The notes below the pieces were generated by a model. The model had not been told where the DNA came from and ran no database searches. It worked only from the letters and a program-made list of their open reading frames with translations. Of a DNA stretch of 64,000 nucleotides, positions 56,754 to 64,000 are shown piece after piece. The DNA is from Stutzerimonas stutzeri (GTDB lineage Bacteria; Pseudomonadota; Gammaproteobacteria; Pseudomonadales; Pseudomonadaceae): NCBI RefSeq assembly GCF_013522825.1, contig NZ_JAAMQZ010000002.1:124001-188000 (forward strand), in the 5' to 3' direction. The number at the start of each line of letters is the position of its first letter. Within the stretch, counting starts at the first letter, position 1. The translations under genes and the position numbers were made by a program.

Positions 56754-56957
56754 GGATTCCTCTTACTCTCCGGTGATGGGGATTTCGCCGAGGCGAACCG
56801 AACTCGATTCGTGATACTGGCTGCAACCTGGCCGCCAGGCCTGTACGGCGAACGCAAAACTGCCCGTATCTTGAACGCTGGGCATTGGGCCGGTCAACAA
56901 AACATACAGCCCGTCACGGGGTACGGCAGGCCGATTCTAACAGGCTTCGGAAAAATT

Positions 56958-56971
56958 CAAACAAACGTTTG
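56958..56971. promoter_or_regulatory. PsrA-type operator between etfB and ETF-QO genes
   Basis: The sequence CAAAC-AAAC-GTTTG is an exact match to the PsrA consensus (G/C)AAAC-N2-4-GTTT(G/C). PsrA, a TetR-family fatty-acid sensor, is known to regulate the etfBA and ETF-QO genes of P. aeruginosa. The site lies three bases before the -35 of the divergent ETF-QO promoter. Confidence 0.65.
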
Positions 56972-56973
56972 TA

Positions 56974-57002
56974 TTGGACCCATCCGGGCGGCTATATATA
57001 AT
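56974..57002 (+). promoter_or_regulatory. promoter of the ETF-QO gene
   Basis: A perfect -10 TATAAT (56997-57002) is preceded at 17 bases by TTGGAC (56974-56979), a weak -35. The site is about 80 bases before the ATG and directly after the PsrA-like operator. Confidence 0.55.
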
Positions 57003-57083
57003 GCCAGCCCGGCTGGGTCAGGGAACCGATCACAGCCTCCTCCACCCTCTATAGAACAAACAAGCCTGAGTAGGAGAAAGCCA

Positions 57084-58739
57084 ATGGAACGCGAATACAT
57101 GGAATTCGACGTCGTCATCGTCGGTGCCGGCCCCGCGGGCCTGTCCGCTGCCTGCCGGCTGAAACAGAAAGCCGCCGACGCCGGCCAGGAAATCAGCGTC
57201 TGCGTCGTCGAGAAAGGCTCCGAAGTCGGCGCGCACATTCTATCCGGCGCGGTGTTCGAGCCGCGCGCGCTCAACGAGCTGTTCCCCAACTGGAAGGAAC
57301 TCGAAGCACCGCTGAACACCGCGGTCAAGCGCGACGACATCTACCTGCTCAAGAATGCCGAATCGGCCAGCAAGCTGCCCAATGCATTCGTGCCCAAGAC
57401 CATGCACAACGAGGGCAACTACATCATTTCCCTGGGCAACCTGTGCCGCTGGCTGGCGCAGCAGGCGGAAAACCTCGGCGTGGAAATCTACCCCGGCTTC
57501 GCCGCCCAGGAAGCGCTCGTCGATGAACAGGGCGTGGTCAGGGGTATTCTGACCGGCGATCTGGGCGTCGATCGCGAAGGCAATCCCAAGGAGGGCATGT
57601 ACACGCCGGGCATGGAGCTGCGCGCCAAGTACACCCTGTTCGCCGAAGGCTGCCGCGGGCACATCGGCAAGCAACTGATCAGCCGCTTTCAGCTCAATGC
57701 CAACGTCGACCCGCAGCACTACGGCATCGGCATCAAGGAACTCTGGGACATCGATCCGGCCAAGCACGAACAGGGCCTGGTGGTGCATACCGCCGGCTGG
57801 CCGCTGGACGACGAGAACACCGGCGGCTCCTTCCTCTACCACATGGAGAACAACCAGGTCGTGGTCGGACTGATCGTCGACCTGTCCTACAGCAACCCGC
57901 ACCTGTCGCCGTTCGACGAGTTCCAGCGCTACAAGCACCATCCGCTGATCAAGCAGTACCTGGAAGGCGGCAAGCGCGTCGCCTATGGCGCCCGTGCCAT
58001 TTCCAAGGGCGGCCTGAATTCGCTGCCGAAGATGGTCTTCAAGGGCGGCGCGCTGCTCGGCTGCGATGCCGGCACGCTGAACTTCGCCAAGATCAAGGGC
58101 AACCACACCGCGATGAAATCCGGCATGCTCGCAGCCGAGGCTGTCGCCGATGCGCTGTTGGCGGGCAACGAGGGTGGCGACGAGCTGACCGCCTACGAAG
58201 AAGGCTTCAAGAACAGCTGGCTGTACGACGAGCTGTACAAGAGCCGCAACTTCGGCGCCGCGATTCACAAGTGGGGCGCGATCAAGGGCGGCGCATTCAA
58301 CTTCATCGACCAGAACATCTTCGGCGGCAAGATTCCCTTCACGCTGCACGATACCAAGCCGGATCATGCCTGCCTGAAACTGGCCGACGAAGCGAAGAAG
58401 ATCGATTATCCCAAGCCCGACGGCAAGCTCAGCTTCGACAAACTGAGCTCGGTGTTCCTCTCCAACACCAACCATGAGGAAGAGCAACCCGTTCACCTCA
58501 AGCTGACCGACCCGAGCATCCCGATCGACAAGAACCTGCCGATGTACGACGAACCGGCCCAGCGCTACTGCCCTGCGGGCGTCTACGAAGTGGTGGCCAA
58601 CGACGACGGCAGCAAGCGCTTCCAGATCAACGCGCAGAACTGCGTGCACTGCAAGACCTGCGATATCAAGGACCCGGCCCAGAACATCACCTGGGTGGCG
58701 CCGGAAGGTGCTGGCGGCCCGAACTATCCCAACATGTAA
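57084..58739 (+). CDS. electron transfer flavoprotein-ubiquinone oxidoreductase
   Basis: A 551-residue membrane-associated flavoprotein that passes electrons from reduced ETF to ubiquinone in fatty acid and amino acid oxidation. The N-terminal FAD motif VIVGAGPAGLSAACRLK is at about 11-27. The C-terminal 4Fe-4S cluster cysteines are in RYCPAGVYE and NCVHCKTCDIKDP. The ATG has GGAG about eight bases upstream. The frame stays open far upstream, but that part is antisense to etfBA and not coding. Confidence 0.97.
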   Translation: MEREYMEFDVVIVGAGPAGLSAACRLKQKAADAGQEISVCVVEKGSEVGAHILSGAVFEPRALNELFPNWKELEAPLNTAVKRDDIYLLKNAESASKLPNAFVPKTMHNEGNYIISLGNLCRWLAQQAENLGVEIYPGFAAQEALVDEQGVVRGILTGDLGVDREGNPKEGMYTPGMELRAKYTLFAEGCRGHIGKQLISRFQLNANVDPQHYGIGIKELWDIDPAKHEQGLVVHTAGWPLDDENTGGSFLYHMENNQVVVGLIVDLSYSNPHLSPFDEFQRYKHHPLIKQYLEGGKRVAYGARAISKGGLNSLPKMVFKGGALLGCDAGTLNFAKIKGNHTAMKSGMLAAEAVADALLAGNEGGDELTAYEEGFKNSWLYDELYKSRNFGAAIHKWGAIKGGAFNFIDQNIFGGKIPFTLHDTKPDHACLKLADEAKKIDYPKPDGKLSFDKLSSVFLSNTNHEEEQPVHLKLTDPSIPIDKNLPMYDEPAQRYCPAGVYEVVANDDGSKRFQINAQNCVHCKTCDIKDPAQNITWVAPEGAGGPNYPNM

Positions 58740-58747
58740 ACTGCAAA

Positions 58748-58767
58748 AAGGCTCCTTCGGGAGCCTT
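58748..58767 (+). terminator. terminator of the ETF-QO gene
   Basis: A stem GGCTCC-TTCG-GGAGCC, a stable tetraloop hairpin, starts about ten bases after the stop and is followed by TTACTTTT. Confidence 0.88.
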
Positions 58768-58848
58768 ACTTTTGACTATGTCCCAGCTCTGTGTTGCGAG
58801 CACTCGAGGCGTGAGGAATCCCTTCGAATATCCGAGATGCAGGCTGTT

Positions 58849-58979
58849 GTAGGTCGAATTAGCCGAAGGCGTAATCCGACGATCCGACGGTGTAATGTGT
58901 CCATCCATGCCTGACAGCTCAGCATTTAACGCGCCTGGCCGCTCGCTTGTCGGGTCGGTGAAGCGTGACCCGACCTACC
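58849..58979. repeat. second locus of the 47.6-kb palindromic modules
   Basis: The gap of about 400 bases between the ETF-QO and DUF1285 genes holds no gene. It contains one GTAGGTCGAATT...TAATCCGAC palindrome (58849-58880) and one GTCGGGTC...GACCCGAC palindrome (58949-58979), the same two modules as in the tandem array at 47.6 kb but in reverse order and with different spacer sequence. Confidence 0.8.
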
Positions 58980-59147
58980 CGATGTAACGAACCGCCTGCG
59001 GGAGCGGTCGGGCGGCGTTCCGCTTCAGCCGCGAATTTCGCGGAGTGCTCTGGTCTAAAAACCGCTCCCACAAAAGCAGCGTTGCTCCACCAACACGTAA
59101 CCGGGACAGAGCCTTTCCTTTATCTGATCAACTATTCAACCAGGCCG

Positions 59148-59714
59148 CTATTGCTGAGGCCCGATAGGGAAGCATCGCCCGTTGCTCCAGATACCCAGCC
59201 ATTTCTCCCCCTCGATCTCGCACGGCACCGCCAGCTCCACCAGCTGGTAGAAGACGTTGCGATGGATCAGCGCTTCGAGGTTGGCGCGCACATGCACATA
59301 GGGCGCAGGCTCCTGGGTCGCCAGATCGATTTCGAAACGCAGCGGATGTTCCGGTCCGGCCTCGACCTCCTCCTCGACATTGGTGAAAAAGCGCAGCAAC
59401 TGCGCCTCGCCCTGCCCCTCGGCTTCGAGCCGGACCGCCACGAAAGGCGCATCCTCGACCTGAATGCCGACCTTCTCGACCGGCGTCACCAGGAAATAGT
59501 CATCGCCGTCGCGGCGAATCACGCTGGAAAACAGCTGCACCATGGCCGGTCGGCCAATGGGCGTGCCCATGTAATACCAGCGACCGTCGCGGGCGATACG
59601 CATGTCCAGATCACCGCAGAATGGCGGGTTCCACAGATGCACGGGCGCCGGTCCTTTTTTCTCGCTCCGTGGAATCTGCCCCAGCAGGTTTGCAGCCTTG
59701 TCTGAATCAGTCAT
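59148..59714 (-). CDS. DUF1285 protein
   Basis: A 188-residue soluble protein of the DUF1285 family, known from a structural genomics target and of unknown function. The family sequence is recognised in PPFCGDLDMRIARDGRWYY, GTPIGRPAMVQLFSSVIRRDGD and YFLVTPVEKVGIQVEDAPF. It starts nine bases after the DUF4823 lipoprotein gene on the same strand, so the two probably share a transcript. It has no membrane segment or signal peptide. Confidence 0.85.
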   Translation of the reverse strand: MTDSDKAANLLGQIPRSEKKGPAPVHLWNPPFCGDLDMRIARDGRWYYMGTPIGRPAMVQLFSSVIRRDGDDYFLVTPVEKVGIQVEDAPFVAVRLEAEGQGEAQLLRFFTNVEEEVEAGPEHPLRFEIDLATQEPAPYVHVRANLEALIHRNVFYQLVELAVPCEIEGEKWLGIWSNGRCFPIGPQQ

Positions 59715-59723
59715 GGCAAGCCC

Positions 59724-60326
59724 TCAGCGAGCGGTACCCAGCAAACGCCGTGCATAATCGCGCAACGGCGGCCCCAGCAACTCTTCAGGCTGATGATCGT
59801 ACAGCCCCAGCAGCCCGCCCCGACTGCGGATACGCGCGGTATCCACCAGATAGCGCGTTCCGGTTTCGACCAGCATCAGCTGCACCACGCTGCTGTCCAC
59901 GCCAAGGCGATCCAGTGCGCGCTGGTCGTTCAGTTCGTCGAAACTGCCGATGCGATCATCCGCTGCGGCGAAACGCATGTACAGCAGGTAGTGGGCACCG
60001 ACGGCTGCCGTCTGGGCCATCGCCTCTTCGAAGCCGAGCGGCTGGGCAGAACGACGCACCATGGGAAAATACTCGACGAAGCCCTTGAAGGCCTCCTCGG
60101 CGACCACGTTCGGGCGCGGATAGACATCCCCCGGCGGGACGAAATGGCCCTGGGCAATATAGATGAAGGAATCCGGCTGCAACCGCCAGGAGGCCGAGCG
60201 CCGGGTCTCGCTATGGTCGAGAATGCCGGCATCGCGCAGGTGATGACGCGTGCCTTCGGCCATGTCGCTGACCTTCATGCAGCCACCCAGCGCCAGCATG
60301 ACCAGTACAACGCTCAACAATCGCAT
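59724..60326 (-). CDS. DUF4823 lipoprotein
   Basis: A 200-residue lipoprotein with lipobox ALGGC at residue 16. It matches the DUF4823 family: SASWRLQPDSFIYIAQG, a run with VVAEEAFKGFVEYFPMV, and GAHYLLYMRFAAADDRIGS. The C terminus reads GPPLRDYARRLLG. These proteins are predicted outer-membrane or periplasmic lipoproteins of unknown function. The ATG start is well placed and the gene precedes DUF1285. Confidence 0.82.
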   Translation of the reverse strand: MRLLSVVLVMLALGGCMKVSDMAEGTRHHLRDAGILDHSETRRSASWRLQPDSFIYIAQGHFVPPGDVYPRPNVVAEEAFKGFVEYFPMVRRSAQPLGFEEAMAQTAAVGAHYLLYMRFAAADDRIGSFDELNDQRALDRLGVDSSVVQLMLVETGTRYLVDTARIRSRGGLLGLYDHQPEELLGPPLRDYARRLLGTAR

Positions 60327-60411
60327 GTCACAGCCTCCTCAAGCGATGCCGGAATTCCGACGAGAGGCTCGTGCAATGCAGCAACCGAGCCATCTGGTCC
60401 GTAGCCTGCCG

Positions 60412-60667
60412 GCAGGCTGTTGAAAAACGTAGGCGAGGCAGGCAAGACAAGGCGAAAACAGGCGAGAAACGTAGCGCAGCGAAGTAACAGCCGCAGGCTG
60501 GCCCGCAGGGTGAGCGCAGCGAATCACGCGGAGTTTAGTGGCCTAAATGAGCAGTACTCACTTCGTTCGCCCTTCGGGCCGCGCTGAAGCGCGTTAGCCG
60601 CAAGCGGCTTGCCGAGCCTGTTTTCAACGCAGTATTGCCAACGCAGGTAGTTTTTCAATGGCCTGCT
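60412..60667. mobile_element. longer MITE-like element after the TetR gene
   Basis: An element of about 256 bases with ends GCAGGCTGTTGAAAAA and TTTTTCAATGGCCTGC, two mismatches from perfect inverted repeats. Its outer 60-70 bases on each side match the 36.2-kb element closely (GTAGGCGAGGCAGGCAAG; GAGCCTGTTTTC; CAACGCAGGTAG), and both share TTTAGTGGCCTAAATGAGCA. The interior has about 100 extra bases including GCGCAGCGAA repeats and a GCGCTGAAGCGC palindrome. The gap holds no gene. Confidence 0.8.
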
Positions 60668-61286
60668 AGTCCCGCTTGCGCTTGTTACCCATCCGCACGC
60701 CAATATCCATCAGGAACTGGAAGAAGCCCTCCTGATCCTCCAGCACGTTGCTCCAGAACGGCGAGTGATACAGCGCCACGGCGCCATGCACCAGTGCCCA
60801 GGCGGCGCAGTAATGGAAGTATGGCGGTACGTCTTCCAGTTTGCCTTCGGCGATGCGGCCTTTGATCAGTTGGGTCAGGTGCTCGAAGTTCGAGGCGCGG
60901 ATGCGGTGCAGCTCCTCGATCATCTCGGGCTCCTGATTGCCCTTGACCACTTTTTCTTCGAGACGGTCGAACAGGCGATAGCGTTGCGGGTCGCCCATGC
61001 GGAACTCGAAGTAGGCACGCGACAGCGCTTCCTTGTCCTGATCGAGGCTCGGCGAATGCAGCAACTCGTTGAGATCACGCTCGTAGTCGAGCATCAGCCG
61101 CAGATAGATCTCGGCCTTGGACTTGAAATGCTTGTAGATGGTGCCTTTGCCGATACCCACCTTGTCGGCGATCATCTCGACGGTAACGCTGTCTTCGCCC
61201 TGTTCGAGAAAGAGCTGAAGGGCGATATCGAGAATCTCCTGCTCGCGACGGCGGAATTCGCGGACCTTGCGCGGTTCAATTTGCAT
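60666..61286 (-). CDS. TetR-family regulator
   Basis: A 206-residue TetR repressor (PA2957-like) with an HTH in VTVEMIADKVGIGKGTIYKHF (about 33-53) and an all-helical ligand domain. The ATG giving MQIEPRKVREFRRREQEIL matches relatives; a TTG six codons earlier is less likely. The TAG stop coincides with the end of the MITE-like element. Its ligand and targets are unknown. Confidence 0.9.
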   Translation of the reverse strand: MQIEPRKVREFRRREQEILDIALQLFLEQGEDSVTVEMIADKVGIGKGTIYKHFKSKAEIYLRLMLDYERDLNELLHSPSLDQDKEALSRAYFEFRMGDPQRYRLFDRLEEKVVKGNQEPEMIEELHRIRASNFEHLTQLIKGRIAEGKLEDVPPYFHYCAAWALVHGAVALYHSPFWSNVLEDQEGFFQFLMDIGVRMGNKRKRD

Positions 61287-61359
61287 AAGAGGCTGCAACG
61301 TCAAAATCGGAAGCGGAACATTATGCCTATCCAGTCAGAAAATGCACGGAACAACACCA

Positions 61360-62493
61360 ATGAGCACACTGAATGACGAATTTCCCCAGATCGAAGGCCT
61401 GCGTTACCTGAACCATGCCGCCGTCGCCCCCTGGCCACGCCGGGCAAGCGAAGCCGTGTCGCGCTTCGCCCGGGAGAACATGACGCTTGGCGCACGGGAC
61501 TACCCGCAATGGCTGAAAGTCGAGACGAGCCTGCGCGGGCGACTGGCCAGGCTGCTCAATGCGCCATCCACGGCGGACATCGCACTGGTCAAGAACACCT
61601 CCGAAGCGCTGTCATTCGTCGCCTTCGGGCTGGACTGGAAGGCCGGCGACCAGATCGTCATCAGCGATGAGGAATTCCCCTCCAACCGGATCGTCTGGGA
61701 GGCTTTGCGACCGCAAGGCGTCGAGGTGATACGCGTCAGCCTCAAGGGCGCAGACCCCGAAGCCGCGCTGCTGGCCGCCTGCGGTCCGAAGGTGCGCCTG
61801 ATGGCCATCAGCGCCGTGCAGTACGCCAGCGGCCTGCGCCTGGACCTGCCGCGTCTTGGTGAAGGCTGCGAGCAGCGCGGCGTGTTGCTGTGTATCGATG
61901 CGATCCAGCAACTGGGTGCCCTGCCCTTCGACGTCCGCCAGAACCGCTGCGCCTTCGCCATGGCCGATGGCCATAAATGGCTGCTGGGTCCCGAGGGGCT
62001 TGGCGTCTTCTATTGCCGCAGCGATCTGCGCGCCCGCCTGAAACTGCACGAGTACGGCTGGCACATGCTCGAACACGCCGGCGATTACGACCGCGAGGAC
62101 TGGGAACCGGCACGCAGCGCACGCCGCTTCGAATGCGGCAGCCCGAATATGCTCGCCAGCATGGCGCTGGAGGCGAGTCTTTCACTGCTGGAAGAGATGG
62201 GCATGGAGAAGGTGGAGCAGGGACTGTCCAAGCGGATCGATCATTTGCAACGCGAATTGTCGGCCATGTCGGGAGTCGAGCTGCTGAGCCCCGCCGATCC
62301 TCGCCGACGCGCCGGCATCCTGACCTTCAGAATCGACGGATGGGACAATCAGGCCCTGTTCGAGCGACTGAAATCGGAACAGATCGTCTGTGCGCAGCGC
62401 GGCGGCGGCATACGCTTTTCACCGCACTTCTATACCCGAACCGAAGTCATCGAACAGGCCCTGGCAATCATTCACGGCCTGAAAGCGATATGA
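61360..62493 (+). CDS. class V PLP aminotransferase (cysteine desulfurase-like)
   Basis: A 377-residue fold-type I enzyme of the NifS/isopenicillin-epimerase group. The Schiff-base lysine is in MADGHKWLLGPEGLG, with the preceding aspartate in LLCIDAIQQLGALPFD and an N-terminal YLNHAAVAPWPRRA. A catalytic cysteine loop as in IscS is not evident, so cysteine desulfurase activity is doubtful. The ATG giving MSTLNDEFPQIEG is preferred over an in-frame ATG six codons earlier. It is divergent from the TetR gene, which may regulate it. Confidence 0.85.
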   Translation: MSTLNDEFPQIEGLRYLNHAAVAPWPRRASEAVSRFARENMTLGARDYPQWLKVETSLRGRLARLLNAPSTADIALVKNTSEALSFVAFGLDWKAGDQIVISDEEFPSNRIVWEALRPQGVEVIRVSLKGADPEAALLAACGPKVRLMAISAVQYASGLRLDLPRLGEGCEQRGVLLCIDAIQQLGALPFDVRQNRCAFAMADGHKWLLGPEGLGVFYCRSDLRARLKLHEYGWHMLEHAGDYDREDWEPARSARRFECGSPNMLASMALEASLSLLEEMGMEKVEQGLSKRIDHLQRELSAMSGVELLSPADPRRRAGILTFRIDGWDNQALFERLKSEQIVCAQRGGGIRFSPHFYTRTEVIEQALAIIHGLKAI

Positions 62494-62697
62494 GCTATCA
62501 AAGGCAGCGATCAATAGTCCCGGTGGCTATTCCAAATCCGTTTTAAAAACGCGCCAATTGCCCTGCAAACTCGTCGATAGCGATCAATACTTCCCTTACT
62601 GGTCGTGCCCTCCCCCCAAAGCACGACCAGTTGAGGGAGCGAGGAACGTGACCTCAAACTCCTAATGGTCTTGACCCGGCTCTGCGCCGGGTTCTTT
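62494..62697 (+). ncRNA. candidate small RNA with C-rich loop and terminator
   Basis: The 200-base gap between the aminotransferase and the permease has no gene but two strong structures. A hairpin with perfect 11-base arms ACTGGTCGTGC / GCACGACCAGT (62598-62631), extended by TCCCT/AGGGA, shows a C-rich loop CCTCCCCCCAAA. A rho-independent terminator follows 40 bases later. A clear promoter was not found, so it could simply be the 3' end of the aminotransferase message. Confidence 0.3.
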
Positions 62698-62699
62698 TT
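62674..62699 (+). terminator. terminator before the permease gene end
   Basis: A stem ACCCGGC-tctgc-GCCGGGT is followed by TCTTTTT. It reads on the plus strand, ending the aminotransferase or small-RNA transcript, and its T-tract reaches the permease stop codon. Confidence 0.88.
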
Positions 62700-64000
62700 A
62701 TCCGCTGAACGAGCGACTCGTCCCGGCACGCCGGGCAAGACGCAGGCGGAAGCAGAACCAGATGAACAGCACCCAGAACGGGATCGCCATTATCGAGACG
62801 CGCAACCCCGGCATCGAAAGCATGATCAGTGCGATAAAGGCCACGAAAGCCAGGCACAGGTAGTTGCTGAAGGGGTAGCAGAACGACTTGAAGGATGGCT
62901 CGACGCCCTGCGCCATCATCGCCTTGCGGAACTTCAGGTGCGCGAGGCTGATCATGGCCCAGTTGATCAGCAATGCCGCCACCACCAGCGACATCAGCAG
63001 TTCCAGCGCGCCTTGCGGCAGCAGGTAATTGACCACTACGCAGAGCAGGGTCATCAGCCCCGAAAAGGCAATCGCCAGCACCGGTACGCCGCGACGATTC
63101 ACCCGCATCAGCGCCCGCGGCGCATCACCCTGCTCGGCCAGTCCGTAAAGCATCCGGCTGTTGCAATACACACCGCTGTTGTAGACCGAAAGCGCCGCCG
63201 TCAGCACCACGAAATTGAGGATATGCGCCGCAGTATCGCTGCCGATCAGTGAAAAAATCTGCACGAAGGGACTGCTGCTGTAGGGATCGCCCGCCGCCCC
63301 CAGGGTTTGCAGCAGACTATCCCAGGGGTACAGGGCCAGCAGCACGCTCAAGGCCCCGATATAGAAAATCAGAATACGGTAGACGACCTGATTGATGGCC
63401 TTGGGTATCACGGTCTTGGGGTCGGATGCCTCGGCGGCGGTGATGCCCACCAGCTCCAGCCCGCCAAAGGAAAACATGATGATCGCCAATGCCATCACCA
63501 TCCCGCTGATGCCGTTGGGAAAGAACCCACCGTGCGTCCACAGATTACTGAAGCTGGCCTGATCGCCACCCCGACCACTCAGAAGCAGATACAACCCCAG
63601 CACGATCATGCCGACAATCGCGCCAACCTTGATGATCGCGAACCAGAACTCGGCTTCGCCGAACGCCTTGACGTTCGCCAGATTGATCAGGTTGATCAGA
63701 ATGAAAAATGCCGCAGCCGTGGCCCAGGTCGGCACTTCCGGCCACCAGAACTGCACATATTTGCCGACCGCCGTCAGTTCGGCCATGCCCACCAACACGT
63801 AGAGCACCCAGTAGTTCCAGCCCGAGAGAAAGCCTGCATAGGGCGTCCAGTACTTGTGCGCAAAGTGACTGAAGGAGCCGGCGACGGGCTCTTCAACGAT
63901 CATCTCGCCCAACTGGCGCATGATCAGAAAGGCGATCAGGCCACCAATGGCGTAGCCTAGGATCATCGAAGGTCCGGCACTGCGCAGCACGCCTGCCGAC
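62698..64000 (-). CDS. AroP-type amino acid permease (partial, N terminus cut)
   Basis: The gene runs off the right edge of the window; 434 C-terminal codons are visible, and only the first part of the N terminus is missing. It is an APC-family amino acid permease close to AroP/PheP: IMRQLGEMIVEEPVAGSFSH, FSFGGLELVGITAAEASDP, VVLTAALSVYNSGVYCNSRM and FRKAMMAQGVEPSFKSF are family landmarks, with about ten spans visible. The codons beyond the first possible GTG (63990) still match the family, so the real start is outside. Aromatic amino acids are the likely substrates. Confidence 0.9.
   Translation of the reverse strand, partial: SAGVLRSAGPSMILGYAIGGLIAFLIMRQLGEMIVEEPVAGSFSHFAHKYWTPYAGFLSGWNYWVLYVLVGMAELTAVGKYVQFWWPEVPTWATAAAFFILINLINLANVKAFGEAEFWFAIIKVGAIVGMIVLGLYLLLSGRGGDQASFSNLWTHGGFFPNGISGMVMALAIIMFSFGGLELVGITAAEASDPKTVIPKAINQVVYRILIFYIGALSVLLALYPWDSLLQTLGAAGDPYSSSPFVQIFSLIGSDTAAHILNFVVLTAALSVYNSGVYCNSRMLYGLAEQGDAPRALMRVNRRGVPVLAIAFSGLMTLLCVVVNYLLPQGALELLMSLVVAALLINWAMISLAHLKFRKAMMAQGVEPSFKSFCYPFSNYLCLAFVAFIALIMLSMPGLRVSIMAIPFWVLFIWFCFRLRLARRAGTSRSFSG

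Noticed and set aside
54966..57083. A long stop-free plus-strand frame in continuity with the ETF-QO gene, suggesting a 1257-residue fusion protein
   Set aside because: The extra 706 codons are antisense to etfA and etfB, lack any family pattern, and the ETF-QO family N terminus with a ribosome site starts at 57084.
57240..58649. A 469-codon antisense frame over the ETF-QO gene
   Set aside because: High-GC codon bias leaves antisense frames open; the ETF-QO reading is complete with all cofactor motifs.

Overview
The window is a chromosomal segment of a Pseudomonas-type gammaproteobacterium. The evidence is the high GC content, the fleQ-fleS-fleR regulators, the FlhF/FleN pair, the FliA-CheY-CheZ-CheA-CheB-MotC-MotD-ParC-ParP-CheW gene order, the adjacent ccm operon, and recognisable Pseudomonas neighbours (msrB/gpx/alaA/htpX/tpm; etfBA/ETF-QO/DUF1285). 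Protein similarity was judged by reading, so the species is not assigned. No tRNA, rRNA, CRISPR array, prophage or integron was seen.

Layout. 1-4.1 kb: oxidative repair and housekeeping genes (gpx, msrB, alaA, htpX, tpm). 4.2-9.1 kb, minus strand: fliT and the flagellar regulators fleQ, fleS, fleR. 9.3-16.8 kb, minus strand: a small lipoprotein and the full System I cytochrome c maturation operon ccmABCDEFGHI, including a ccmD of only 58 residues. 16.9-18.7 kb, plus strand: a second FliK-like protein and a stand-alone FlhB C-terminal-like protein. 18.8-30.97 kb, minus strand: chemotaxis and the polar flagellum number/placement genes. 31-47.4 kb, minus strand: flhA, sodC (plus strand), flhB, fliRQPONML, fliK, an Hpt protein and fliJIHGFE. 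47.9-64 kb: unrelated genes (BenE-type transporter, MDR reductase, pyrF, MocR regulator, a three-gene periplasmic/lipoprotein operon, etfBA with divergent ETF-QO, TetR regulator, aminotransferase, AroP-type permease cut by the window edge).

The flagellar genes form a readable regulatory hierarchy. FleQ and FleR are sigma54 activators, and TGGCAC-N5-TTGC-type promoters lie before fliE, fliL, fliK and, less perfectly, flhA. FliA is sigma28, and FliA-type promoters (TCAAG/TAAAG-N14/15-GCCGATA) lie before parP and fliT. The switch, export apparatus, stator and chemosensory array are otherwise complete here; flagellin, cap, hook, rod and ring genes are outside.

The least ordinary items are four. 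The CheA linker has no visible P2 domain and instead carries three near-identical short motifs resembling the FliM/CheZ CheY-docking peptides, and FliN also carries one. A diverged family of MITE-like elements sits in three intergenic gaps, two copies ending exactly on a host stop codon. A 35-codon ORF with a strong ribosome binding site fills the motC-motD gap. A solute-binding protein is joined in an operon with two DUF4398-type lipoproteins.
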